DNA from: Sphingobium cloacae
Lineage (GTDB): Bacteria > Pseudomonadota > Alphaproteobacteria > Sphingomonadales > Sphingomonadaceae
Length of the DNA stretch: 64,000 nt
NCBI RefSeq assembly: GCF_002355855.1
Contig: NZ_AP017657.1
Coordinates: 87,713 to 151,712, forward strand
Direction: 5' to 3'
The translations under genes were made by a program, and so were the position numbers. Position 1 is the first letter of the stretch. Every line of letters begins with the position of its first letter. This document shows, one piece after another, positions 1-8,264 of this stretch. The notes below the pieces were generated by a model. That model was not told the DNA's origin. It was given only the letters and a program-made list of their open reading frames with translations, and searched no databases.

Positions 1-274
1 GATCGTCCTTCGGGACCGTCATCAGGCCGGCATTGAGATGCGCGAAATCGGGAACGCCAAATTGTTCGACGCAAGCGGTCACGGCGTTCACGACTGAATC
101 GTAGCTGCGAACGTCGCAGTGTAGATAGGCACCGCCAACTTCCTGGGCGAGTGCTTCGCCGGCTGCCTTGTTGACGTCACACAGGGCGATCTTGACCCCT
201 TCAGCGGCCAATTGTCGGACAGTCGCTTCGCCGATGCCGGTCGCCGCTCCGACCATGAAAGCCAATTCACCCAT
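1..274 (-). CDS. SDR-family oxidoreductase, N-terminal part (runs off window)
   Basis: This is the first 91 residues of a short-chain dehydrogenase/reductase, an NAD(P)-dependent oxidoreductase with a Rossmann fold. The reading frame shows the cofactor-binding glycine motif (GAATGIGEA, residues 9-17), the acidic residue after the second strand (CDVN), the HCDV turn, and LNAG, which replaces the usual NNAG. The start at 274 is supported by GGAGG a few bases upstream. The catalytic Ser-Tyr-Lys part lies beyond base 1, so the substrate cannot be inferred. Its neighbours, an epoxide-hydrolase-like protein and a COX4-like protein, suggest a catabolic cluster, but that is inference. Confidence 0.88.
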   Translation of the reverse strand, partial: MGELAFMVGAATGIGEATVRQLAAEGVKIALCDVNKAAGEALAQEVGGAYLHCDVRSYDSVVNAVTACVEQFGVPDFAHLNAGLMTVPKDD

Positions 275-895
275 ATGTCGCCTCCGTATAATTGATGCCT
301 GCAACAGTCGGACTCATCGGGCGCCGCCGAATCAACTCGCAAGAGGGCGCACCCCGTTCAAAGGCGTGGCAGCCGGAAGCCGTGACGACGGCCCCTCGGC
401 TGCAGTTTCGCTCGTCCCCCTCCGCAGACTCTCTTCCAAGAATGCCGCGGCCCTTGTGGAGGCGATTGTTCAAAACCTCCGCAGGCTTATCCGATAGCTT
501 ACTTACGTGCAAGTAAGGTGTCGTGGCGAGTGGTGCCTGGGAGCGTCTCAATCCGTTTTCCGCCTGAACAAAGTCTGGCGCTGGCGATGCATCCCTCCAC
601 GTGGGCGACTTGGATTGCTGAAGCCGTTGCTGCCGGGAAGGACCTTATGGCGAGAGCCGCTCCACTCTGCGTCGGACCGCTTGACCATACCGATGCCCAG
701 GGCTGCGCTTTTTCGACACCCCGAGACTGCGAATCGGCTCTAAGCCGTCTTCGCGGAGCTTCTGGAAGTTAGGCAAGTAGCGCCGAATGGCTATGTCGGT
801 TTTGTGTCGACTCGTCCGATTTCGTCAGTATTGCAGCGCAAGGACGGACAGAGCCGCAGATCGAATGACTCCTCAGATAATGTCGAGTTTACCTC
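275..895. other. 620-bp intergenic region, no convincing gene
   Basis: Several short open frames cross this stretch on both strands, but none has a convincing ribosome binding site or a recognisable product. It holds the promoter region of the minus-strand SDR gene and one TetR-like dyad at 499-516. I see nothing else I can support. Confidence 0.5.
499..516. promoter_or_regulatory. TetR-like operator dyad
   Basis: TTACTT and AAGTAA form a perfect 6-bp inverted repeat around a 6-nt centre (ACGTGC). Size and composition resemble operators of TetR/AcrR-type repressors. It lies about 225 bp upstream of the SDR start. No regulator gene is adjacent inside the window, so the binding protein is unknown. 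Confidence 0.4.
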
Positions 896-1165
896 ATGAA
901 AAATAATGTGTTTGTTACATCCACTACAGCGGTGTTCGGCGTTCTGGTTGTGGTCACCCTTCTCTCTTTCGTTCAGAGTGTAGATGCTACCGTGGCTGAC
1001 TCCAAAAAGGCGGCGGCAGTGATCATTGCGGCAGCGATGATCAAATCGCTGGCCATAATTGAATTCTTTCTCGAAGTTCGCCACGCTCACTGGGCGGCAA
1101 GGCTTGTCGCCTGCGCTTGGACGATCTCTTTAGGCGGAATTCTGATGTGGTATCTGGTCGCTTGA
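896..1165 (+). CDS. Small membrane protein, prokaryotic cytochrome c oxidase subunit IV-like
   Basis: An 89-residue protein with three probable membrane segments: residues about 9-27 (AVFGVLVVVTLLSFVQ), 38-55, and 68-88 (LVACAWTISLGGILMWYLVA). The central stretch IEFFLEVRHAHWAARL resembles the FMxLRHA-type signature of the prokaryotic COX4/NorF-like family, whose members are small accessory subunits of haem-copper oxidases. No oxidase catalytic subunit is present, so it is an orphan here. The assignment rests on length, topology and this motif. It could be another small inner-membrane protein. Confidence 0.6.
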   Translation: MKNNVFVTSTTAVFGVLVVVTLLSFVQSVDATVADSKKAAAVIIAAAMIKSLAIIEFFLEVRHAHWAARLVACAWTISLGGILMWYLVA

Positions 1166-1324
1166 TGATCCAGGGAACTCTACAACGGGCAGACTGAAGG
1201 GGAATTCGGTTAACCGCAAGAGATCGCCGATCTGGTTCGCAAACCCTTGTTCGCACCCGAAGGCAAGGGGTAACCAGGGGCTTTCGACACTTCGCAATGA
1301 TGAACAGCACGGGAGAATGAATTC

Positions 1325-1732
1325 ATGGCTACGCCTATTGAAACCGTCACCGCCTTCTTCAGCGGCTGGACCGGAGGTCCGGGCGCGCTGCAAGAATTGA
1401 TCGCCAAATATTTCACCCCGGAAACCGTGTGGGAAACCATCGGATCTGAGACCACCTACGGGATCGATCAAGCGATCGACCTTTGCAACAGGCTGGAAAA
1501 CGATGCGCCGCCATTCAAATTTGTTCTCGAGTGGAGCGCTATCGCGGCGGACGGAGACATGGTGCTGTCGGAGCGTATCGACCATTATTATAACTTGGAC
1601 GGTTCGAAGCGGACGATGATCAAGTGCATGGCGATCTGTCAGGTCCGGGACGGAAAGATCGTCATGTGGCGGGATTACTTCAATCACAGCGATTGGGCGG
1701 CAGTTCTCCAAGCTCCCGAGGTGGCCGCCTAG
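1325..1732 (+). CDS. Limonene-1,2-epoxide hydrolase-like protein (NTF2/SnoaL fold)
   Basis: A 135-residue single-domain protein of the size expected for the limonene-1,2-epoxide hydrolase family, which opens epoxides through an Asp-Arg-Asp arrangement in an NTF2-like cone. The expected residues are visible: ERIDHY around residue 80 supplies Arg and Asp, and WRDYF near residue 116 supplies the second Asp. The start ATG at 1325 follows a purine-rich stretch (cgggagaatgaattc). It stands alone on the plus strand, 160 bp after the COX4-like gene. With the SDR gene it suggests terpenoid, steroid or xenobiotic breakdown, but the substrate is unknown. Confidence 0.8.
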   Translation: MATPIETVTAFFSGWTGGPGALQELIAKYFTPETVWETIGSETTYGIDQAIDLCNRLENDAPPFKFVLEWSAIAADGDMVLSERIDHYYNLDGSKRTMIKCMAICQVRDGKIVMWRDYFNHSDWAAVLQAPEVAA

Positions 1733-2189
1733 TTCCGTTATTCGGAACAATCGTCGGCGCGCACTCCTTTGCTAGAATTCTGCCGATGGAGTGCGGCAGC
1801 GGGCAGCTTGGGGATCATTGCCGCGCCCGATACGCTTGGCAGGGCCCTCTAGAACTGGCTGACCGCCGTCCGGTGCATCTCAAGCGGGCGCGTCGATCCT
1901 GGTCCGATCGGTCACGCCGGCCTGGCTGGCCAGACCGGCGGAGTGCCACTGAGTCCGCTCACGCTGCTCACGGATCAATCGGCTTTAAACTGTTGTGCGG
2001 GCGATGCGCCGGTCGTTCACGCCCGGGTCAGGTGAGACTGAATGGGGAATGGCTCGATCCGGCGCATCTACGGCTCGCTCAGCTGGAACCATCCATCAAG
2101 GAGCACCGCCGGGTCACGGATGGTCCTATTGCATCGACAAATCATGGTTCAGGGGAGCGACCAAGCAGCCGTGGTCAAGGAGCATCACC
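1733..2189. other. 457-bp region without a supported gene
   Basis: This lies between the epoxide-hydrolase-like gene and the 3' end of the truncated AraC gene, which converges on it. Open frames exist but have no recognisable product or good ribosome binding site. No terminator or repeat stands out. Confidence 0.4.
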
Positions 2190-2441
2190 CTAAATGACAT
2201 TCCTCCGCCGAGCCAGCGAGTTTCGGCGGCGTTGCGGTTCATTGGTAGCGACCCATTCCCGCACGCTGCTGCCCACCTGGGCGCGGAATGCCCGGCTGAA
2301 ATTGCTCGGATCGGAGTAGCCCACCAGATAGGCGATCTGCGTTGCCGACATATTCGTGGTGCGCAAATAATGTTGTGCTTTTTCGACCCTGACTGCGCTC
2401 AGAAGATCCTGGAATGAGAGGTCATGTTCGTCACGCAGATG
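2190..2441 (-). pseudogene. AraC-family regulator, C-terminal fragment truncated by IS21
   Basis: About 83 residues of an AraC/XylS DNA-binding domain remain. They include the end of the first helix-turn-helix region (RDEHDLSFQDLLSAVRVEKA) and a clear second one (SATQIAYLVGYSDPSNFSRAF). The N-terminal effector domain and the first helix are missing. The frame is open upstream only because it continues into the left end of the IS21 element at 2442. The missing part is not on the other side of the insertion, so DNA was lost as well as interrupted. It is not expected to encode a functional regulator. Confidence 0.85.
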
Positions 2442-2617
2442 TGTCAAACGGCGTTCAAAAGGGACCCCCGATCGGCGTCGAAGAGGGACCCCCTTTTTCG
2501 GATATGATGTTGGTTTGTTGAAGATGGCCTTGCGCTGCGTGCGGCGGAGGGCGGGCGTAGCCCGACCGGAGGCGCGCGCAGCGCAAGATAGATTTTTGAA
2601 GGCGCCGAAGGTAGCGG

Positions 2618-3349
2618 TCAGCTGCGGTTTTTGAAGCGCCAGCTGTCGTTGCCCGTCTCGATGATATCGCAGTGGTGGGTGACGCGGTCGAGCAGCGCCG
2701 TAGTCATCTTGGGATCCCCGAAGACGGTAGGCCACTCGCCGAAGGCAAGGTTGGTGGTGATGATGACGCTGGTGCGCTCATAAAGCTTGCTGATGAGGTG
2801 GAACAGCAACTGCCCTCCCGAGCGTGCGAACGGCAGATATCCAAGCTCGTCGAGCACGATCAGATCGAGCCGCGACAGCTGCGCCGCCAGGGTCCCGCCT
2901 TTGCCGATCCGGGTCTCCTCTTCGAGGCGTGTCACCAGATCGACGGTGTTGAAGTAGCGGGCGCGAGCGCCCCTTCGCACGACATTGGCGGTGATCGCGA
3001 TGGCGAGGTGGGTCTTGCCTGTCCCCGTGCCGCCGACCAGCACGATATTGCGGCGAGGCGGGAGGAAGGAGCCATCGTGAAGGGAGCGGATCATCTCCTC
3101 ATTGATCGGTGTGCCCTCGAAGCTGAACCGCTCCAGGTCCTTCACCACGGGCAGCCTCGCAGCCGTCATCCGATAGCGGATGGAGGCTGCATCCCGGTGG
3201 GTCGCCTCAGCACGGAGCAGGTCGGTCAGTATCTCCATGGTGGTGCGCTTGCGCTGGAGGCCGGTGGTGACCGCCTCGTCGAACGCCGCCGCCATGCCCT
3301 TGAGTCCGAGGCCGCGCATCGTGTCGATCATATCATGCCGCTGCATCAT
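2618..3349 (-). CDS. istB: IS21 helper ATPase IstB
   Basis: A DnaA/DnaC-like AAA+ ATPase of about 243 residues that acts as transposition helper and target selector for IstA. The Walker A motif [11 protein letters not shown] sits near residue 105 and the Walker B motif [12 protein letters not shown] follows about 60 residues later, the standard IstB layout. The start is taken at MMQRHDM, overlapping the end of istA by 17 bp. A start nine codons further upstream (3376) is also open. An identical 3' part of this gene is present at 48031-48350. Confidence 0.92.
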   Translation of the reverse strand: MMQRHDMIDTMRGLGLKGMAAAFDEAVTTGLQRKRTTMEILTDLLRAEATHRDAASIRYRMTAARLPVVKDLERFSFEGTPINEEMIRSLHDGSFLPPRRNIVLVGGTGTGKTHLAIAITANVVRRGARARYFNTVDLVTRLEEETRIGKGGTLAAQLSRLDLIVLDELGYLPFARSGGQLLFHLISKLYERTSVIITTNLAFGEWPTVFGDPKMTTALLDRVTHHCDIIETGNDSWRFKNRS

Positions 3350-4847
3350 AGCCTCGCAGCAGATCATAGCGGGCACAGTCGGCGAGCGGAGGATGCTGCA
3401 GCATCCGGTCTTCCGAAGTGACGATGCTGTGGGGTGTCGCCGGCTCGCGGCGCCGGGAGAGGATGTTGAGGATCAGCTCGTCGCTGGCCGTTCCGTTCGC
3501 CAACGCTTCGCGCACGGCAGCCTCTACCGGCTCCAGGCCATCGGTGAGCACCGCCGAGAGGACCCGCACGAACCTGCGATCGGCCTCGTCCCCGGTGCCG
3601 AGCCTTCGCCGTAATCGGTGCAGGGCGGGCGGCAGATCCCAGTCCTGGAACGGTGCGCCGTTACGCAGCGCGCCGGGCTTGTGCGCGAGGACCGGCAGAT
3701 AATGCCAGGGATCGTATATCGTGCGGTTCCGACCGAAGTGGCGCTCATGCTCCCCGACGATCGCATCGCCGCAGCGTATGACGATGCGATCGGCATAGGA
3801 GCGCACCTGAACGGTCCGGCGTGCGGCCGTCGACATGACCGAGTAGCGGTTGCGATCGAAGCTGATGAGGCAGGTGCCGGTGACGGCATGCTCGCTCTCA
3901 TGGAAGCCGTCGAACGGTGCCAGGATCGGCTGCAGGGCCGGTCGCTCCATATCCAGCGCCTCGGCGACGGTAATATCCCCGCGTTCGGGATGGGCATGAT
4001 GCTCGGCCCAGCGCCGGCACTCGGCCTCCAGCCACCCGTTGAGCTCGGCCAGGCTGGCGAACCGGAGTCGCGGCTGGAAGAAGCGGCCTCGGATCGTCTG
4101 GACCTGCTGCTCGACCTGGCCCTTCTCCCATCCCGCCGCCGGCGAGCAGGCGGTCGGCTCGACCATGTAATGATCGGTCATGATCAGGAAGCGGCGGTTG
4201 AACACACGCTCCTTGCCGGTGAACACGGCCGTCACCGCCGTCTTCATATTATCGTAGATACCGCGTCGCGGCACACCGCCGAAGAACGCGAACGCCCGGG
4301 CATGGGCATCGAACAGCATCTCCTGGCCCTCGCGCGGATAGGCCCGGACATAGGGTGCGCGCGAGTCGCAGAGACGCATATGCGCCACCTTCACCCGCAT
4401 CGGCTTGCCGGCGATCTCCACATCCTCGTGGCTCCAGTCGAACTGGTAGGCCTCACCCGGCTGGAAGGTCATCGGGATGAACGCCGGTGCGCCTTCGCCA
4501 GCATCCTTCCGCCGCGCAGCACGCCAGCGCGCCGCATAGCGGCGCACCGCATCATAGGATCCATCGAACCCCTCGCGCACCAGCAGGTCATGGATACGCG
4601 TCATCCGTAGCCGATCGCGGCGGCCGCGCCCCTCGTTCTCCTCAAGCAGCGCATCGAGACGATCCTGATAAGGACCGATCCGCGGCAGCGGCTGGACTTT
4701 GCGCTGATAGTTGAACGCCGCCTCCGGCGACCGGATCGCCTTGCGGACTACCTTCCGCGACAAACGAAGGTCGCGCGCGATCGCCTTGATCGCCTTCCCC
4801 CCTGCATGCTCACGCCGAATCCGAACCACTGTCTCCACGATCAACAT
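3333..4847 (-). CDS. istA: IS21 transposase IstA
   Basis: A 504-residue DDE transposase that binds the terminal repeats and carries out strand transfer. The N-terminus has a helix-turn-helix region ([20 protein letters not shown]). The catalytic core shows the first Asp in QFDWSHED (about residue 155), the second in IYDNMKTAV (about 219), and the Glu in [10 protein letters not shown] (about 262). A C-terminal domain typical of IS21 transposases follows. Length is normal for the family. It is first in the istAB pair, with istB overlapping its stop. Confidence 0.93.
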   Translation of the reverse strand: MLIVETVVRIRREHAGGKAIKAIARDLRLSRKVVRKAIRSPEAAFNYQRKVQPLPRIGPYQDRLDALLEENEGRGRRDRLRMTRIHDLLVREGFDGSYDAVRRYAARWRAARRKDAGEGAPAFIPMTFQPGEAYQFDWSHEDVEIAGKPMRVKVAHMRLCDSRAPYVRAYPREGQEMLFDAHARAFAFFGGVPRRGIYDNMKTAVTAVFTGKERVFNRRFLIMTDHYMVEPTACSPAAGWEKGQVEQQVQTIRGRFFQPRLRFASLAELNGWLEAECRRWAEHHAHPERGDITVAEALDMERPALQPILAPFDGFHESEHAVTGTCLISFDRNRYSVMSTAARRTVQVRSYADRIVIRCGDAIVGEHERHFGRNRTIYDPWHYLPVLAHKPGALRNGAPFQDWDLPPALHRLRRRLGTGDEADRRFVRVLSAVLTDGLEPVEAAVREALANGTASDELILNILSRRREPATPHSIVTSEDRMLQHPPLADCARYDLLRGYDAAA

Positions 4848-4962
4848 CCCGTTCTCGCCAACTGATCAAAACCAGTCGGCCGACTAAATCCCCGGGATGA
4901 AGGGGTCCTTTTTGCACGCCGATCACCCCACGAAGGGGGTGCCTATTGCACGCTGATCCTCA

Positions 4963-5227
4963 GCCAGCTCGCCGCCTAGCGCCTCGATCCAGTCCGCGAA
5001 GTGGAGCGGCTGCACCTGGGCGAGCGAGGCGACACCGCGCGCCTCACACCAGGCCAGGAACTCGCCCGCCGCGCGCATATAGGCGCGGCGCGTGTGGGGA
5101 TTGCGGATCGCAACGGCGAAGAACTCAAGGAATCGAAGCTGCGCGCGCTCGTCGGCCGCCGCGATCAACGCCGGCAGCGCCAGCGCAGCGACGATGCAGG
5201 CGAGGCCAGGGGGGCGAGCTGATTCAT
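4963..5227 (-). pseudogene. Tyrosine recombinase N-terminal fragment, frameshifted and cut by IS21
   Basis: The frame encodes the SAM-like N-terminal DNA-binding domain of a phage-type integrase (RNPHTRRAYMRAAGEFLAWC). It stops at the right end of the IS21 element, so the whole catalytic domain is absent. The natural start is the ATG at 5227, which overlaps the stop of the upstream gene as ATGA. From this ATG the frame closes after about 20 codons. One extra base in the run of six G at 5209-5214 (plus strand) would join the start to the integrase frame. The gene is therefore doubly broken: a probable 1-bp deletion and a truncation. Confidence 0.8.
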
Positions 5228-5484
5228 CGCGCGCGCTCCTGGCGGGCCGCGTCGATCGCCCGCTCGATCGCGCCGCGCGCCATCGGACTGTTCGACCAGC
5301 AGCTTGCGCCCAGCATCGCCGCGATGCGCCGGCACACCTCGTCCGCGCCCTGGCACGCCAGGGCTTCCATGCTGGCGATGCCAAGCGTTTCCAGGCGCTC
5401 AAGAACCGTGGGGCCGACGCCTTTCACGGCCAGCAGCACGGCGCGGTCCTCGGCGCTGAACCGGGCAGGGGAGGGCGCGGTCAT
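5224..5484 (-). CDS. Helix-hairpin-helix protein upstream of the integrase
   Basis: An 86-residue protein with a helix-hairpin-helix-like segment (LLAVKGVGPTVLERLETLGI, residues about 16-35), the kind used for non-specific DNA contact, followed by conserved-looking helices (CRRIAAMLGASCWSNSPMARGAIERAI). The start at 5484 forms an ATGA overlap with the previous gene, and its own stop overlaps the integrase start in the same way. This suggests translational coupling to the recombinase and possibly an accessory role in recombination. That role is inference. Confidence 0.7.
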   Translation of the reverse strand: MTAPSPARFSAEDRAVLLAVKGVGPTVLERLETLGIASMEALACQGADEVCRRIAAMLGASCWSNSPMARGAIERAIDAARQERAR

Positions 5485-5852
5485 TGCGCCGCCCTCTGCC
5501 ACCGCGCCGGTTCGGGACGCGGCTTGGCGATCCATTGCTCTATTTTGGCGCAGACTTCTTCGTGCGGAATCCCCGGCCGCGGATCATCTATCGCGGCCTG
5601 AATACGACGCCGCAGCAACTCGTCGCGTAGATCGCCGTGCGGCTCCATTTCGATGAAGTTCTGGACGGTCAGGAACACCGCCTCGGAAGGATCGGCAAAC
5701 CTGCCCCGTTCGATCTGCTCCAACAGCCAGTCGGCCTGATCTTTGGTAAGATACGCCTCGAAGCGCAAGCCCCCGGCGCGGGCCTGGTCGCGCAGCGCCG
5801 CCGCTTGGGCGCGCTCGGCCGCGTTGTCGTCCAGAAGCTCGTCGTCGGTCAT
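5481..5852 (-). CDS. Ribbon-helix-helix-like small protein in integrase operon
   Basis: A 123-residue hydrophilic protein. The segment FEAYLTKDQADWLLEQIERGRFADPSEAVFLTVQNFIE looks like a ParD-type ribbon-helix-helix domain (strand, helix, RxGRFxxxSEAV turn, helix), followed by a charged tail. The start at 5852 is preceded by GGAGGCGAT. It overlaps the next gene by four bases (ATGA). No ParE-type partner is adjacent, so it may be a DNA-binding regulator of this operon rather than an antitoxin. Confidence 0.65.
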   Translation of the reverse strand: MTDDELLDDNAAERAQAAALRDQARAGGLRFEAYLTKDQADWLLEQIERGRFADPSEAVFLTVQNFIEMEPHGDLRDELLRRRIQAAIDDPRPGIPHEEVCAKIEQWIAKPRPEPARWQRAAQ

Positions 5853-5889
5853 ATCGCCTCCCATTGATGGCGGTGGATCTCCGGCACGT

Positions 5890-6258
5890 TTAAACGGCCT
5901 CGGCCGGGTCGCCACGATAGCGCACCCAAAGGTCGCCCATCGCGTCGCGGTAGCCCCAGGCATCGGCGTAGGTCGTCGACTCCTGCGCCAGATAGGCCAT
6001 GATCGTAAGCATATCCTCGGCAATAACGGCATCGACGTTGCACAAGTGGATGATCGGGAAATGCCCGCACTCGTCGCCGTTCCACCAGGCCAGGAGAAAA
6101 TCCGCGACCTTCCATGATGCGCCGGTCTCGGCCGCGCGCGTCGGCGGCATGGCGATGGCGAGCAAGCGGCCGATCGCCGCGCCGGCCTCATCGAAGCTGA
6201 CGTGCAGAATGACTGGGCGGCGCTGCGGGGGTGTCGTGGCCGAAGTGCCGGGGATCAT
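5890..6258 (-). CDS. Hypothetical protein, DUF7673-like
   Basis: A 122-residue cytoplasmic protein with no signal peptide or membrane segment. It contains FLLAWWNGDECGHFPIIHLCNVDAVIAEDMLTIMAYLAQ, which resembles a small family (DUF7673) found on proteobacterial plasmids and genomic islands with no known function. Its start overlaps the stop of the preceding gene (ATGA at 6255-6258). The gene is one of a chain of tightly packed minus-strand genes leading to the integrase. The family label is from memory of the motif and should be treated as tentative. Confidence 0.6.
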   Translation of the reverse strand: MIPGTSATTPPQRRPVILHVSFDEAGAAIGRLLAIAMPPTRAAETGASWKVADFLLAWWNGDECGHFPIIHLCNVDAVIAEDMLTIMAYLAQESTTYADAWGYRDAMGDLWVRYRGDPAEAV

Positions 6259-6437
6259 TTCGGTAACCCGTTTTCGTCGTAGAGCAATTCGGCATGGTCA
6301 ACATAGGGACGCTTCACATGCGCCGCGGCGCGGTCGGCGATAGTCAGCAGCTCGGCGCTGCGCCCACGCCGGGATGGCCTCATGCCAGCCATGAACGCTT
6401 CGTCCATCGGCGGATTGTCGGGTAGTTCATCGGTCAT
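6255..6437 (-). CDS. Small hypothetical protein
   Basis: A 60-residue, highly charged protein beginning MTDELPDNPPMDEAFMAGM. The start at 6437 is chosen over an upstream ATG because GGAGG lies directly before it. It overlaps the next gene by ATGA. No family recognised. It sits between the YafQ-like toxin and the DUF7673-like gene, so it belongs to the same operon. Confidence 0.55.
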   Translation of the reverse strand: MTDELPDNPPMDEAFMAGMRPSRRGRSAELLTIADRAAAHVKRPYVDHAELLYDENGLPK

Positions 6438-6468
6438 AGGGCCTCCATATCGGCGGCAAGCCATCTGC

Positions 6469-6750
6469 CTACAGATCGAGCTGCGAATGGGAGCCGAGAC
6501 GGGCGAGGATCAGCCGGTCATCGTCAATGAGCCGGTAGATCAACACCAGGTCGGGCTTTACATGGCAGTCCCGATAGTCCTTCCAGTTGCCGGTCAAGGC
6601 ATGATCCCGGTGCCGCGCTTCCAGCGGCGCATCCGTAGCCAGCGCCTCGATAATCCGCCGCAAATCGGTATCCAGCACATTGCGGCGCGGCCCTTTCGCC
6701 TCGCGCTTGAAGTCCCGGCGAAACGCCGTGGTGCGCTCAATCGTCCGCAT
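6469..6750 (-). CDS. yafQ: YafQ-family mRNA interferase toxin
   Basis: A 93-residue RelE/ParE-superfamily toxin, the usual YafQ length. Family features are visible: an N-terminal basic helix (RTTAFRRDFKREAKG), LPLEARHRDHALTGNWKDYRDCHVKPDLVLIYRL-type core (here LEARHRDHALTGNWKDYRD, then CHVKPDLVLIYR) and the terminal LARLGSHSQLDL with the catalytic-type His near the end. YafQ cuts mRNA on the ribosome. The start is the ATG at 6750, overlapping the antitoxin gene by 14 bp, as expected for a coupled type II pair. Confidence 0.88.
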   Translation of the reverse strand: MRTIERTTAFRRDFKREAKGPRRNVLDTDLRRIIEALATDAPLEARHRDHALTGNWKDYRDCHVKPDLVLIYRLIDDDRLILARLGSHSQLDL

Positions 6751-7355
6751 GAAGATCGGCGAACAGCGCATCCACGGACGCAAACCGCTCGAGGCCGCCG
6801 CGCTCGACCTCGGCGAAGGCGGCCAGCGTTTCCGCGTTGGGCTGGAACAGCGCCGCCGGAATCTCCTTGTCCTGCGCGATCCGGGTCATCAACACGCGCA
6901 CCACGTCGCTGACCGTCAGGCCCGAAGCCCGAATAACCTGACTGGCCGCATCCTGAATGTCGCCAGGAACGCGAGCCTGCACCATACGGCTTGCCGCCAT
7001 GATAAACTCCTGCATCTGAAATCTGTATTTCAGTGTAATACACTTTGGGTGAAATTGCTAGAGGTGAATCCGGTTGCTGCATCGCACCCTGACATTGAGA
7101 GGCGTCCTCGCCGGCTTCGAGCTTCGCCAACCAGGCATCGGCTTCCTCAAGCGTCAGATGCAGGCCCGTCTGCTGATATTCGTCCCACACCCGTATGGCG
7201 TCCTGGCGGAATGCCTCGCGCTTTTCCTCACGTTCGACATACTGTGCGATGGCTTCGCGCATGATCCAATGCGAGCTGCGTCGACGCACTTCGGCCAGGT
7301 GCTGGACGCGCCCCTTAAGGGCGTCATCGAGTATGATTGATGTTGGCGCCACCAT
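6594..7355 (-). CDS. Ribbon-helix-helix (CopG-type) antitoxin with lost stop codon
   Basis: The first about 85 residues are a typical CopG/ParD-type antitoxin. They have a short strand (TSIILDDALKGRVQHLAE), a helix pair (RRRSSHWIMREAIAQYVEREEKREAF) and LEEADAWLAKLEAGEDA, which is normally near the C-terminus. GGAGG precedes the start at 7355. The frame then runs on for about 160 meaningless residues through dinJ and part of yafQ in another frame, and no toxin follows. The natural end was probably lost in a rearrangement near 7080-7100 that brought the DinJ/YafQ operon next to it. Only the N-terminal part is likely native. Confidence 0.6.
   Translation of the reverse strand: MVAPTSIILDDALKGRVQHLAEVRRRSSHWIMREAIAQYVEREEKREAFRQDAIRVWDEYQQTGLHLTLEEADAWLAKLEAGEDASQCQGAMQQPDSPLAISPKVYYTEIQISDAGVYHGGKPYGAGSRSWRHSGCGQSGYSGFGPDGQRRGARVDDPDRAGQGDSGGAVPAQRGNAGRLRRGRARRPRAVCVRGCAVRRSSCGRLSAPRRFAGTSSARRKGRAAMCWIPICGGLSRRWLRMRRWKRGTGIMP
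6737..7000 (-). CDS. dinJ: DinJ/RelB-family antitoxin
   Basis: An 87-residue antitoxin. The N-terminal ribbon-helix-helix region (MVQARVPGDIQDAASQVIRASGLTVSDVVRVLMTRIAQDKEIP) matches the DinJ/RelB pattern, and the C-terminal tail should wrap the toxin. The start at 7000 is preferred over the ATG at 7015 because AGGAG lies correctly upstream of it. Two dyads just upstream (7016-7043) are likely autorepression sites. It heads a minus-strand operon that runs down to the truncated integrase. Confidence 0.88.
   Translation of the reverse strand: MAASRMVQARVPGDIQDAASQVIRASGLTVSDVVRVLMTRIAQDKEIPAALFQPNAETLAAFAEVERGGLERFASVDALFADLHADD
7016..7043. promoter_or_regulatory. Paired dyads upstream of dinJ-yafQ
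   Basis: Two palindromes touch each other. CTGAAAT and ATTTCAG (7016-7022 and 7027-7033) form a perfect 7-bp dyad with a 4-nt centre. GTGTA and TACAC (7033-7037 and 7039-7043) form an 11-bp palindrome around one base. Ribbon-helix-helix antitoxins commonly repress their own promoter from such sites, so this is a good operator candidate for the DinJ-YafQ complex. Confidence 0.55.
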
Positions 7356-7639
7356 AGCGCGACCTCCGTAGCACCAGGCATACCTTGCGCTAAGCTACCT
7401 TATCTGGGCTGCGCCGACCAATTCTAGCGTCGACCGCGACGGCGAGTTCGATGTGTCCGCGTCAGTCTGGCTATGTCCGCTGTCAGGCTTCGTCAGGATG
7501 TTAGGGCCGGGGATTTCGGATGCTTTTCGGACCACATTCCCAGAAGGCGAGCACGTTTGCGGAATTCGTGCCCACCGAGGGTGATAGCTTTGCGCCACTC
7601 TCCGCGCCCCTTCCCTAAGCTGCCGACGCCCGCCAACCC

Positions 7640-8164
7640 TCAAGGTGCAGCTCGCAAGGGCAGAGGCGTTCTGCGCCAGATCACATAGCCGAATATTTCG
7701 CGCCGGTGGGCGCGCAGCTTGGGCCAAGGCCATCTCGTCTCGTGCCACCAGGCAATTCCGTGGCGATGGTCGTGCGCCTCGAGCCAGTCGCGGATCGCGG
7801 CGGGCGGCTCCGGCAGCTCCTGACCAGATTTCTCTTCGATGCGGTAGGACAGGAAAAAGGCGAGCCAGATGGCTATGGCCGCAACAGGAGCCGCGGTCCA
7901 AAGCGGAACCTCTAGGATGAAGCCCAAATAGGGCGCGAGCGCGGTCGGCTCGAGCCATAGCATCCCATGAAACACGGCGATCGTTTCAGCGATCAGCATG
8001 AGCAGCATGCCGAGGTGCCGCACGAGCTGTCCGTGGTTGCCGGGCCGGCATCGGGCACGCTGATAGGCGATGATGGTGGCATCGATCTGGCGGGCGCCGT
8101 CGCCAGGATCGTCGGGATTGAGGTGAGCGGCGAGCGCCGCATAATCGGCGGACCGGTCCTGCAC
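7640..8164 (-). CDS. Hypothetical membrane protein
   Basis: A 174-residue protein with two clear membrane segments: LGMLLMLIAETIAVFHGMLWL, and a longer hydrophobic stretch around VPLWTAAPVAAIAIWLAFFLSY. The C-terminus is Trp- and Arg-rich and cytoplasmic-looking (WWHETRWPWPKLRAHRREIFGYVIWRR). The GTG at 8164 is chosen as start because GGAGG lies at the right distance. An ATG nine codons upstream lacks such a site. I do not recognise the family. It is a single gene between accessory modules. Confidence 0.6.
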   Translation of the reverse strand: MQDRSADYAALAAHLNPDDPGDGARQIDATIIAYQRARCRPGNHGQLVRHLGMLLMLIAETIAVFHGMLWLEPTALAPYLGFILEVPLWTAAPVAAIAIWLAFFLSYRIEEKSGQELPEPPAAIRDWLEAHDHRHGIAWWHETRWPWPKLRAHRREIFGYVIWRRTPLPLRAAP

Positions 8165-8264
8165 AGCGTTATCCTCCAGACAGAATGCCATGAACGGGCG
8201 ATGAGAAAGCGGCAGGCGCCATCGGTCCGAGGCCGCTCTCTCGAAACGGAACGAGAGGGGCCGG

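Larger units (their letters stand above)
2442..4962 (-). mobile_element. IS21-family insertion sequence, complete, 2521 bp
   Basis: Both ends are recognisable. The left end starts TGTCAAACGGCGTTCAAAAG and the right end, read inward on the other strand, starts TGAGGATCAGCGTGCAATAG. They align over 27 bp, both begin with TG, and both end in a run of C. Each end carries a second inner copy (left about 2469-2492, right about 4900-4926), the multiple terminal repeats typical of IS21 elements. It encodes IstA and IstB on the minus strand. No target duplication is visible: the left flank ends cgcagatg and the right begins gccagctc, and the flanking genes are unrelated halves. This points to adjacent deletion or recombination after insertion. 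The first 496 bp recur at 47855-48350. Confidence 0.93.

Noticed and set aside
518..772. 84-codon plus-strand frame in the left intergenic region
   Set aside because: No homologous-looking motif and a weak start; kept as intergenic.
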